Below, one piece after another: positions 8,939 through 16,522 of a stretch of DNA of 64,000 nt. Positions within the stretch are counted from its first letter, which is position 1. The number at the start of each line of letters is the position of its first letter. The notes beneath the pieces were generated by a model. That model was not told the origin of the DNA, made no database searches, and saw only the letters and a program-made list of their open reading frames with translations. The stretch lies in NCBI GenBank assembly GCA_002365175.1, contig DEZK01000029.1, forward strand, positions 5,660-69,659, read 5' to 3'. Position numbers and translations under genes: made by a program. This stretch comes from Raskinella chloraquaticus (SeqCode) (GTDB lineage Bacteria; Pseudomonadota; Alphaproteobacteria; Rhizobiales; UBA4765).

Positions 8939-9536
8939 TATCACAGCCGTACTCGCCGCACGACGAGGTGAGCCACGACCACAGGCTGCCGGCCGTGCTG
9001 GCTGCCGATATCATTTCAAACGTCGGTTTGTCGTCAATCAGCGCCAGGTGCAGCCCGATATGAGAGGCACTTGTCTGTGCAGCCGCGCCAACCTTGAAGG
9101 CGCCAGGATGCAGATCGATGGCGATGCCCTTGGCAAGCGCCGCCCGCGCCCGTGGACCTGAGATGTCCGCAAGAAAAAGTCCGTCGCCAAGTTCGGTGAC
9201 CACCGCAGATTCCTGCAATTCGGCGATCGCCGCGCGCAGCGTCGCTTCGCTGTTGTGACCGCGCACCACCAACCGCCACTGACCGGGCGAAATACCGGTA
9301 ATCGACAGCGTATCCCTCGCCACGCGCTGCGGCTGATCGGCAACCGGCGCGCCGACCATGCGGGCCAATACCAGAAGTAATGCCGCATTCTGGCCCTTGC
9401 GCGCGCTCACATGCGCAACCGCGATGTCGCCAACCACGCGAATGGTAACGCCCGCTTCACCGATGAGCTTGCCATGGCGGCCGGGCACCATGATGCCGGC
9501 AAGCGCGAAGCGCTTTGTCAACATTGCCTCAGCCAT
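8928..9536 (-). CDS. soxG: Sarcosine oxidase subunit gamma
   Basis: This 202-residue protein has the pattern of the SoxG subunit (RLVVRGHNSEATLRAAIAEL, later a C-terminal aminomethyltransferase-like fold). It is the smallest-motif subunit of the heterotetrameric enzyme that demethylates sarcosine to glycine. The start MAEAMLTKRF at 9536 was preferred over an earlier in-frame ATG because the extra N-terminal residues are Arg/Ser-rich and lie inside soxA. With this start it overlaps the soxA stop by 8 bases. It is last in the soxBDAG operon. Confidence 0.88.
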   Translation of the reverse strand: MAEAMLTKRFALAGIMVPGRHGKLIGEAGVTIRVVGDIAVAHVSARKGQNAALLLVLARMVGAPVADQPQRVARDTLSITGISPGQWRLVVRGHNSEATLRAAIAELQESAVVTELGDGLFLADISGPRARAALAKGIAIDLHPGAFKVGAAAQTSASHIGLHLALIDDKPTFEMISAASTAGSLWSWLTSSCGEYGCDISV

Positions 9537-12513
9537 GGAGCCGCTCCCCCTTTGGATCAAAGAAGACCGGGTTGCATACCTCGACCTCGACCTCGCTCTG
9601 GCGCAGAAGATCGCAGGCGCGGATGATCTCGCCGTGACGCTTGTCGCCGGCCGACAGGAGACCAAGGCCGATCCATTGCTCGAGCATCGGCGAATAGCTG
9701 GCCGATGTCACATAGCCCTGATCATTGGCGGTGACGGCTGGCTCATGCCGGCCAACCAGATGCCCTCCAGCCTTGAGCCGGTGCGAGCGGTCAACCGGCT
9801 TCAGGCCTACCAGCTGCCAGCGCCTCTCATCACGCAGTGCCGGGCGCTCTTCCATGACGCGTCCGATATAGTGCTTTTTCGTCGACATCATGCGGCCAAG
9901 ACCAAGGTCCCGCGCCGTCGTCGTGCCATTGAGTTCACTGCCCGTCACATGGCCCTTCTCGATGCGCATCGCGTTCAATGTCTCAAGACCATAGGGCGTG
10001 ATGCCAAATTCACCGCCCGCCGCCATCAGCGCCCGCACTGTCGCATCGCCATAGCGCGCCGGAACCGCGAGTTCATAGGCAAGCTCGCCCGAAAACGAGA
10101 TGCGATAGAGCCTGGCCGGCAAACCGCCTGAAATGGTGATCTCGCGCGCGCCCATATAGGGAAAAGCCTCATTGGAAATATCGTGCTGGCGATCGACCAG
10201 TCGTTGCAACACGTCCCGGGAGCGCGGGCCAGCCAGCGAATATTGCGCCCAATGCTCGCTCACTGATACCATGTGGAGATCAAGATCCGGCCACAGCGCC
10301 TGATGACAGAATTCGAGATGCTGCATCACCTTCGATGCATTGGATGTCGTTGTTGTCATGAGGAAATGGGCGGGTGCCAGACGCGATGTCGTGCCGTCAT
10401 CCATCACGAACCCGTCTTCGCGCAGCATCAACCCGTAACGCGCCCGCCCGACCGCCAGTGTCGAGAAAGTGTTGCAATAGACCCGATCCAGAAACACACC
10501 GGCATCCGCCCCCTGAATGTCGATCTTGCCGAGTGTCGACACATCGCACAGACCGACTGACGAGCGTGTAGCCTTCGTCTCGCGGATGACACTTTCAACC
10601 CAATCGCTTTCGCCGGCCTTGGGAAACCAGGCAGCGCGCATCCACGCGCCGGCTTCCATGAAGACCGCGCCCTGCTCTTGCGCCCAGTGATGAGCTGGCG
10701 TCAGCCTTGTCGCACGAAAATCCTTGCTGCGATGATGGCCGGCAAGGGCGCCGAAACTGACCGGCGTATAGGGCGGGCGATAGACCGTTGTGCCGGTCTG
10801 CGCGATCGATTTGCCACGCGCTGCCGCCAATAAGGCCATGCCGTTGATATTGGCTGTTTTTCCCTGATCCGTCGCCATTCCAAGTGTGGTGTAGCGCTTG
10901 GCAAGCTCGGGCGAGGAATATCCTTCGCGCGCCGCCAGAGCGATATCCTTGGCGGTCACATCGTTCTGAAAATCGACAAAGACCGGGCCGGCAGCCGTGC
11001 GCGGCAAGGTTATCACGCCGACCGCCGCAGAGGTTTCAGGACATAGAATTGGCTCGGCCGCCGGCGCGCTGAAACCACAAGCCTGCGCGGCCTCGATCCC
11101 CGCCCTCTGCCCGGCCGCTATACAGGCGCCCAGCGCGAAATCACCGCAAGCTGCCCCCGCAACCGCCAGTCCCGCGGGAAGGTTCTGGCCAGGAACGAAC
11201 GCCTGCAGCTGCTCATCCCATTGCGGACGCGCGCCCAGATGCGAGGTGAGATGGATAAGCGGACTGAAGCCACCCGACATCCACACCCCGTCGCAGGCAT
11301 GACGCGTGTTAGAGCCAGTCGCATTGCGGATGGTAATTGCGCCAACGCGGTGGCCTCCATGCGCCTTGACGACGTCGCCGCCGCAATAAATCGCTGCCCC
11401 GCTGCGCCGGCCAAGGCTCAGCAGCGCCTCATCAACCTCGCTGCGCGTGTCGACAATCGCAGCGATCGCCACACCAGCCGCCAGCGCCGCATCGACGCTT
11501 GCCCAGCCATCATCGCATGAGGTCGCGATGACCACGCGCCCGGCAGGCTTCACCGCAAAGCGCTGGAGGTAGGTCCGCGCTGCACTGGCCAGCATGATTC
11601 CCGGCAGATCATTATTGGCGAACATGAGCGGGCGTTCGCCGGCGCCAGACGCCAGCACGGCGCGCCGCGCATGGATACGCCAATGGCGCTGGCGCGGCTC
11701 GAAGGCGGGTACCGACAAGAGATGATCGTTGACCCGCTCGACCGCGCCGTAGGTCGCCCCATCATAGACGCCGTAGATGGTTGTGCGCGGCATGATCTGC
11801 ACATGAGGCATGGCGGCAAGCTCGGCGATCACGCCATTTACCCATGCCGCCGCCGCTGTTCCATTGATGTTGCCGCCATCGCCATGGAGTTGGCCACCGG
11901 CTGCAAAATCCTCATTGGCGAGGATAATTCGTGCGCCCGCCCGCCCTGCCGTCAGCGCCGCCATCAGCCCGGCCGGCCCGGCGCCAATCACCAGAATGTC
12001 GCAATGGGCAAACGATTTTTCGTAATGATCAGGATCATCCGCGCCGGCCGCACGGCCAAGCCCGGCGGCACGGCGGATCAGCGGCTCGTAGACCTTCTCC
12101 CAGAAGGATGCCGGCCACATGAAGGTTTTGTAGTAGAAGCCGGCCCCCAGAAATGGTGCTGCCCAGCGATTAAGCGACAGCAGATCAAACCCCAATGACG
12201 GCCAACGGTTCTGGCTCTGCGCCTCCAGCCCGTCGAAAAGCTCGATGGTTGTTGCCCGCGTATTGGGCTCACGCGCGGCGCCACGGCGCAATTCAATGAG
12301 CGCGTTGGGCTCCTCGGCGCCGCTCGATAACAGGCCGCGCGGGCGATGATATTTGAACGAGCGCCCGACCAGCGACACGCCGTTTGCCAGCAGGGCAGAG
12401 GCAAGCGTATCGCCAGCAAAGCCGGTATACTCGCGCCCGTCGAAGCGAAAGTGACAGGGGCGTTTGCGGTCGATAAGGCCGCCTGTCGCGAGGCGATACG
12501 GTTGAGCGCTCAC
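9529..12513 (-). CDS. soxA: Sarcosine oxidase subunit alpha
   Basis: This 994-residue subunit has the usual SoxA layout. An N-terminal ferredoxin-like segment (FRFDGREYTGFAGDTLASAL) is followed by a dinucleotide-binding domain (VIGAGPAGLMAALTAGRAGA). The C-terminal third is a glycine-cleavage T-protein-like fold that passes the sarcosine methyl group to tetrahydrofolate. The GTG at 12513 is taken as the start because it overlaps the soxD stop as GTGA and yields the N-terminus typical of the family. The longer frame from 12612 lies entirely inside soxD. Length agrees with the family's roughly 1000 residues. Confidence 0.94.
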   Translation of the reverse strand: MSAQPYRLATGGLIDRKRPCHFRFDGREYTGFAGDTLASALLANGVSLVGRSFKYHRPRGLLSSGAEEPNALIELRRGAAREPNTRATTIELFDGLEAQSQNRWPSLGFDLLSLNRWAAPFLGAGFYYKTFMWPASFWEKVYEPLIRRAAGLGRAAGADDPDHYEKSFAHCDILVIGAGPAGLMAALTAGRAGARIILANEDFAAGGQLHGDGGNINGTAAAAWVNGVIAELAAMPHVQIMPRTTIYGVYDGATYGAVERVNDHLLSVPAFEPRQRHWRIHARRAVLASGAGERPLMFANNDLPGIMLASAARTYLQRFAVKPAGRVVIATSCDDGWASVDAALAAGVAIAAIVDTRSEVDEALLSLGRRSGAAIYCGGDVVKAHGGHRVGAITIRNATGSNTRHACDGVWMSGGFSPLIHLTSHLGARPQWDEQLQAFVPGQNLPAGLAVAGAACGDFALGACIAAGQRAGIEAAQACGFSAPAAEPILCPETSAAVGVITLPRTAAGPVFVDFQNDVTAKDIALAAREGYSSPELAKRYTTLGMATDQGKTANINGMALLAAARGKSIAQTGTTVYRPPYTPVSFGALAGHHRSKDFRATRLTPAHHWAQEQGAVFMEAGAWMRAAWFPKAGESDWVESVIRETKATRSSVGLCDVSTLGKIDIQGADAGVFLDRVYCNTFSTLAVGRARYGLMLREDGFVMDDGTTSRLAPAHFLMTTTTSNASKVMQHLEFCHQALWPDLDLHMVSVSEHWAQYSLAGPRSRDVLQRLVDRQHDISNEAFPYMGAREITISGGLPARLYRISFSGELAYELAVPARYGDATVRALMAAGGEFGITPYGLETLNAMRIEKGHVTGSELNGTTTARDLGLGRMMSTKKHYIGRVMEERPALRDERRWQLVGLKPVDRSHRLKAGGHLVGRHEPAVTANDQGYVTSASYSPMLEQWIGLGLLSAGDKRHGEIIRACDLLRQSEVEVEVCNPVFFDPKGERLHG

Positions 12514-12791
12514 GAGGCGGCCTCGATGTCTTGCGCTGCACACCGTGCCGTCTCGACACCATGCACCGCATGGGTCAACGTATCCCGGGTCACTACCAGC
12601 CATTGTCGGCATCCGCCCTGATGGTACCAGAGCTCACGATGGCGTCCGGCGGGATTATCGCGCAGATAGACGTAATCATAGAAGAGCGCGAACGTCGCCT
12701 CAGCCGGGTGCTTCATCATTGCGTCAGCATCGCCAAGAACGACGAATTCGTCATTCCATCGCTCGCCGCAATAAGGACAGCCGATACGCAT
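12510..12791 (-). CDS. soxD: Sarcosine oxidase subunit delta (zinc subunit)
   Basis: This 93-residue subunit carries all the ligands of the SoxD zinc site: C5 and C8 in CPYCGER, then H57 and C61 in WYHQGGCRQW. The central DYVYLRDNPAGRHRE block is diagnostic. It stabilises the complex between the catalytic beta and the large alpha subunit. It starts 12 bases after the soxB stop and overlaps soxA by four bases. Confidence 0.95.
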   Translation of the reverse strand: MRIGCPYCGERWNDEFVVLGDADAMMKHPAEATFALFYDYVYLRDNPAGRHRELWYHQGGCRQWLVVTRDTLTHAVHGVETARCAAQDIEAAS

Positions 12792-12803
12792 CCTTATCTC
12801 TCC

Positions 12804-14054
12804 TTAATGCTGATTGGGCTGGGCGCCGGTGCCGCGCTCATCGATGAGATGACCGGTGGCGAAGCGATCAAGACGATAGGCGGCGTTCAGCTGATGCGGC
12901 TCGTTGCGGGCAATGGTGTGGGCAAAACACCAGCCAGACGCCGGCGTCGCCTTGAACCCGCCATAGCACCAGCCACAATTCACATAGAGGCCGTCAATCG
13001 GGGTCAGCCCGATGATGGGGGATCCATCCATACTCATATCCATGATGCCACCCCATTGCCGCAGCATGCGCAGACGCCCGAGTCCCGGCCACATCGCCAT
13101 ACCAGCCTCGAACACATCCTCGATGGTGTAGAGATTGCCGCGCTGCGCATAGGTGTTGTAGCCATCGATATCGCCACCGAAAACCAGTCCGCCCTTATCC
13201 GACTGGCTGATGTAAAAATGTCCGGCGCCATATAGGATAACCTGATTGATCAGAGGCTTGACCCCTTCGGACACGAAAGCCTGCAAGACATGGCTCTCGA
13301 TCGGCAGCCGTAAACCGGCCATGGCGGCAACCCGCGAGGAATTGCCCGCGCAGGCAAGGCCGATCTTTCTGGAACGGATGAATCCGCGGCTGGTTTCAAC
13401 CCCGACCGCCTTGCCATGTTCAACCTTGATCCCAGTGACCTCGGTATTCTGCAGGATATCGACGCCGCGCTGATCAGCGCCCCGCGCATAGCCCCAGGCC
13501 ACCGCGTCATGGCGTACCGTCCCGCCGCGCCGCTGCAGCAGGCCGCCATGGATGGGAAAGCGCGCATTGTCGAAATCGAGAAAGGGCGCAAACGAGCGCA
13601 CGCCCTCGCGGTCAAGATATTCCGCCTTTACCCCTTCAAACATCATCGCATTACCGCGACGCACGTAGCGGTCGCGATCTGAATCACTATGGAAGAGGTT
13701 GATGACACCACGCTGGCTTACCATGGCGTTGTAGTTGAAGTCCTGCTCCAGCCCTTCCCACAGCTTCAGCGAGTGTTCGTAGAAGGGGATATTTCCCGGC
13801 AGAAGGTAATTCGAGCGGATGATCGTCGTGTTGCGACCGACATTGCCCGAGCCGATATAGCCTTTTTCGATCACCGCTATGTTGGTGAGCCCATGCTCTT
13901 TTGCCAGATAATAAGCGCTCGCCAGCCCATGGCCGCCACCGCCAACGATGATCGCATCATATTCGGCCTTGGGCTCCGGATCACGCCAGGCAGGCGTCCA
14001 GCCCTTGCCTCCACTCAGGCCCTCGCGCAAAACCGACCACAGCGAATAATGCAT
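12804..14054 (-). CDS. soxB: Sarcosine oxidase subunit beta (flavin catalytic subunit)
   Basis: This 416-residue FAD-dependent amine oxidase has IIVGGGGHGLASAYYLAKEH near residues 35-54 as its dinucleotide-binding loop. RHDAVAWGYAR at 181-191 contains a His (H182) that is a candidate for the covalent FMN linkage known in this subunit. The start MHYSLWSVLREGLSGGKGW matches the family and gives its usual length. The longer frame upstream reads through the promoter region. It is the first gene of soxBDAG, divergent from the XRE-cupin regulator. No purU, folD or glyA accompanies it here. Confidence 0.94.
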   Translation of the reverse strand: MHYSLWSVLREGLSGGKGWTPAWRDPEPKAEYDAIIVGGGGHGLASAYYLAKEHGLTNIAVIEKGYIGSGNVGRNTTIIRSNYLLPGNIPFYEHSLKLWEGLEQDFNYNAMVSQRGVINLFHSDSDRDRYVRRGNAMMFEGVKAEYLDREGVRSFAPFLDFDNARFPIHGGLLQRRGGTVRHDAVAWGYARGADQRGVDILQNTEVTGIKVEHGKAVGVETSRGFIRSRKIGLACAGNSSRVAAMAGLRLPIESHVLQAFVSEGVKPLINQVILYGAGHFYISQSDKGGLVFGGDIDGYNTYAQRGNLYTIEDVFEAGMAMWPGLGRLRMLRQWGGIMDMSMDGSPIIGLTPIDGLYVNCGWCYGGFKATPASGWCFAHTIARNEPHQLNAAYRLDRFATGHLIDERGTGAQPNQH

Positions 14055-14172
14055 CAAGGCAAGTCCCGAAATCAGAGAAAGTTCACCATCCCGCGTAGCT
14101 GATCCCTCGTTCCTGTTCAACCGGGCATACGCCGCTGCCGAACAACTCGACAGCACGAGGGAATGTACTAAA

Positions 14173-14186
14173 TCCATTATAATGGA
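14173..14186. promoter_or_regulatory. Perfect 14-bp palindrome, probable operator of the XRE-cupin regulator
   Basis: TCCATTATAATGGA reads identically on both strands and contains TATAAT at its centre on either strand. It lies between soxB and the divergent regulator. On the soxB strand, TTGTCC and TACATT with a 16-base spacer flank and overlap it. Binding here should block transcription initiation. That the neighbouring regulator is the binder is inferred from position. Confidence 0.6.
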
Positions 14187-14200
14187 CAATCGCGCATTCG

Positions 14201-14214
14201 TCTTTTATATAAGA
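14201..14214. repeat. AT-rich inverted repeat upstream of the regulator start
   Basis: TCTTTTATATAAGA is a 14-bp inverted repeat with a single mismatched pair. It ends three bases before the ATG at 14218. It could be a second, weaker operator or part of the regulator's promoter. Confidence 0.35.
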
Positions 14215-14217
14215 CAG

Positions 14218-14808
14218 ATGATCGATGGCGTGAACCTCCTGTTGTCTGAGCGCTTGAAGATCGAGCGCATGGCGAAGGGCTGGTCGCTTGCACAACTCTC
14301 TGAAAAATCGCAAGTTTCGCGTGCCATGATTTCGCGCATCGAGCGTGGCGAAGTCAGTGCCACAGCCTCGCTTCTGGCCAAGCTTGCCGACGCTTATGGC
14401 CTGGCCCTTGCCGATCTTTTTGCCCCCCGCCATCCCCGCAACGTCGTTTCACCGCTGCGGCGGCGAAGCGAACAGACCGTTTGGCAAGACCCGTCCTCGG
14501 GTTATTCCCGGCGAGCGATCGTCAACAGCGCCCCCTCCTGCCCGCTCAATGTCGTCGAAATTGACTTTCCGGCAGGCGCGACCGTGTTATTCGACCATTC
14601 CGGGGATGGCGGGCAGAAGCAAAATGTCTGGCTCCTTGAAGGCAGTTTACGCATGACCATTGGCGAAGATATCTACGACATGTGCCCCGGTGATTGCCTG
14701 ACCATGGCGCTTGACCGGCCCCTCGCCTTTCACAATCCCGGAAACAGGCCGGCCCGCTACGCCGTCATCCTGTGGTCTACAACGAAACCAGACGCTTTGA
14801 CGCCATGA
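14218..14808 (+). CDS. XRE family transcriptional regulator with cupin domain
   Basis: This protein of about 196 residues has an HTH_3 domain near residues 5-60 (LAQLSEKSQVSRAMISRIER). A C-terminal cupin barrel follows (KQNVWLLEGSLRMTIGEDIY, then YDMCPGDCLTM), the usual effector sensor of the PuuR-like class. The ATG at 14218 was preferred to one at 14182 because the latter sits inside the palindrome. It probably represses soxBDAG and itself in response to a methylated amine or a breakdown product. Its stop overlaps the start of the acetyltransferase gene as ATGA. Confidence 0.88.
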   Translation: MIDGVNLLLSERLKIERMAKGWSLAQLSEKSQVSRAMISRIERGEVSATASLLAKLADAYGLALADLFAPRHPRNVVSPLRRRSEQTVWQDPSSGYSRRAIVNSAPSCPLNVVEIDFPAGATVLFDHSGDGGQKQNVWLLEGSLRMTIGEDIYDMCPGDCLTMALDRPLAFHNPGNRPARYAVILWSTTKPDALTP

Positions 14809-15323
14809 CAGTCACCATCCATCGCCTCGATCACGAAACACCCGAAATAATTGCCGCGCTGGCCGATCTGCTGCGCGACTGTGTGGCCGCTGGCGCATCT
14901 GTCGGCTTCATGCAGGCGCTCGATCCGGCCGACGCACGTGTCTTCTGGCGCACAGCAATCGCAGCCGCGCTCGCAGGCGAACGCACGCTGATGATTGCCC
15001 GCCTGGACGACAGGGTCATCGGCACAGCGCAGATGATCCCGGCAACCATGCCCAACCAGCCGCACCGCGCCGATATCGCCAAGGTTCTTGTATCACCCGA
15101 GGCGCGGCGCCGAGGCGTCGGTGGCGCATTGATGCAGGCTTGCGAGGTGGAAGCCCTGCGCCAGGGTCGCTGGCTGCTGACGCTTGATACCGTCATCAAC
15201 AGCGCCGGCGAAGCGCTTTACACCGCGCTTGGCTGGCAGCGCGCCGGGCCCATCCCCGACTACGCCCTGATGCCTGATGGTAGCCTGTGCACTACCATGT
15301 TCATGTGGAAGCGCCTGACTTGA
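14805..15323 (+). CDS. GNAT family N-acetyltransferase
   Basis: This 172-residue GNAT-fold protein has the acetyl-CoA loop as VLVSPEARRRGVGGALMQAC, containing the R-x-x-G-x-G/A signature, around residues 85-105. The substrate cannot be read from the sequence. ATGA overlap with the XRE-cupin regulator means the two are co-translated, which is suggestive of a small amine or amino acid as substrate or as a detoxification target. Confidence 0.88.
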   Translation: MTVTIHRLDHETPEIIAALADLLRDCVAAGASVGFMQALDPADARVFWRTAIAAALAGERTLMIARLDDRVIGTAQMIPATMPNQPHRADIAKVLVSPEARRRGVGGALMQACEVEALRQGRWLLTLDTVINSAGEALYTALGWQRAGPIPDYALMPDGSLCTTMFMWKRLT

Positions 15324-15338
15324 CGCAAAACAGCGTCA
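15321..15338. terminator. Inverted repeat containing both convergent stop codons
   Basis: TGACGC, a six-base loop (AAAACA), and GCGTCA form a perfect 6-bp stem. The left arm begins with the stop of the acetyltransferase gene and the right arm ends with the stop of the BMP protein gene on the other strand. There is no T-tract, so a role as a bidirectional terminator is only possible. Confidence 0.3.
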
Positions 15339-16418
15339 GCTCGGGATTTTGTCCTCGATGCCTTTCACATACCAATTCATCTTATGCAGATCATCATCGG
15401 CCATCGTCTGCCCGGCGGCAGCCTTGAGCGCCCCCGACTGATCCATGATCGGGCCGGTGAAGGGATGCAGCGTCTTGGCCTTGATGGCTGATTGAGTCGC
15501 GGTTGCCATCGCCTTGACGTCGTCCGGCATGTTGGTATAGGGCGCCATTTCGACCATGCCGCTGTCAAAGCCGCCCCACACCGATCCGCTCTTCCAATTG
15601 CCCTCGAGCATCGCTTTGACGCGCGACACATAATAGGGCGACCAGTTATCGATGATGGCGGTCAGTTGTGCCTTGGGTCCGAAGCGCTCCATATTGGAGG
15701 CCTGACCGAAGGCCTTGAGACCGCGCTGCTCGGCCACCTGCATCGGCGCCGGGCTGTCGGTATGCTGGGCGATCACATCAACGCCCTGATCAGCCAGAAC
15801 TTTCGCGCCGTCTGCCTCCTTGCCCGGATCATACCATGAGCTGACCCACACCACCCGCATCTTGATGTCGGGGCGTACCGATTGCGCGCCCAGCATGTAG
15901 GCGTTGATGCCCTGGATCACTTCGGGAATGGGAAAGGCGCCGACATAGCCGATGATGCCGGTCTTCGACATTTTGGCAGCAATTTGCCCGGTAACATAAC
16001 GGCCTTCGTAAAAGCGCGCATCGTAAGTGGCGAGGTTATCCAGCCTCTTGTATCCTGTTGCGTGCTCGAAGAGGACGCCAGGGGTGCGTTTTGCCACCGC
16101 TTCCGTCGGGTTCATAAACCCGAATGACGTGGTGAAGATCAGCTTGTGGCCGGTCCGCGCCAACTGGGCGATGACCCGCTCGGCATCCGGCCCCTCGGCG
16201 ACCTTCTCGACAAAACTGGTCTCGACCTTGTCCTTGAATGCCGCCTCGATCGCGAGCCGCCCCTGATCATGCTGATAAGACCAGCCATGATCACCCACCG
16301 GGCCGACATAGATGAAACCGATCTTCGTTTTCGCCTGCGCCCAGGCGCCACCACCAAGACCAGCGCCCGCCAGCGCCGTTCCGCCCGCCAAACCCAGAAA
16401 ACCGCGCCGTGCTATCAT
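15336..16418 (-). CDS. BMP family ABC transporter substrate-binding protein, Tat-type signal
   Basis: This 360-residue periplasmic protein of the Bmp/PnrA (basic membrane lipoprotein) family begins with a twin-arginine-like signal (ARRGFLGLAGGTALAGAG), cleaved around AWAQ. The mature start KIGFIYVGPVGDHGWSYQHD is typical of the nucleoside-binding BMP group. The permeases and ATPase that normally accompany such a protein are not next to it, so it must use a distant transporter or act differently. It lies 104 bases downstream of the AceE-like gene on the same strand and may be co-transcribed with it. Confidence 0.88.
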   Translation of the reverse strand: MIARRGFLGLAGGTALAGAGLGGGAWAQAKTKIGFIYVGPVGDHGWSYQHDQGRLAIEAAFKDKVETSFVEKVAEGPDAERVIAQLARTGHKLIFTTSFGFMNPTEAVAKRTPGVLFEHATGYKRLDNLATYDARFYEGRYVTGQIAAKMSKTGIIGYVGAFPIPEVIQGINAYMLGAQSVRPDIKMRVVWVSSWYDPGKEADGAKVLADQGVDVIAQHTDSPAPMQVAEQRGLKAFGQASNMERFGPKAQLTAIIDNWSPYYVSRVKAMLEGNWKSGSVWGGFDSGMVEMAPYTNMPDDVKAMATATQSAIKAKTLHPFTGPIMDQSGALKAAAGQTMADDDLHKMNWYVKGIEDKIPS

Positions 16419-16522
16419 CACTCTGCTACTCCCTTTGCGAAAGCCAATATCACCAGACTAATCGACAAATCTGGCGTTGCGAAGCGATCATTTTAGGCAA
16501 ATCACAACTCATCGTTTCCGCC

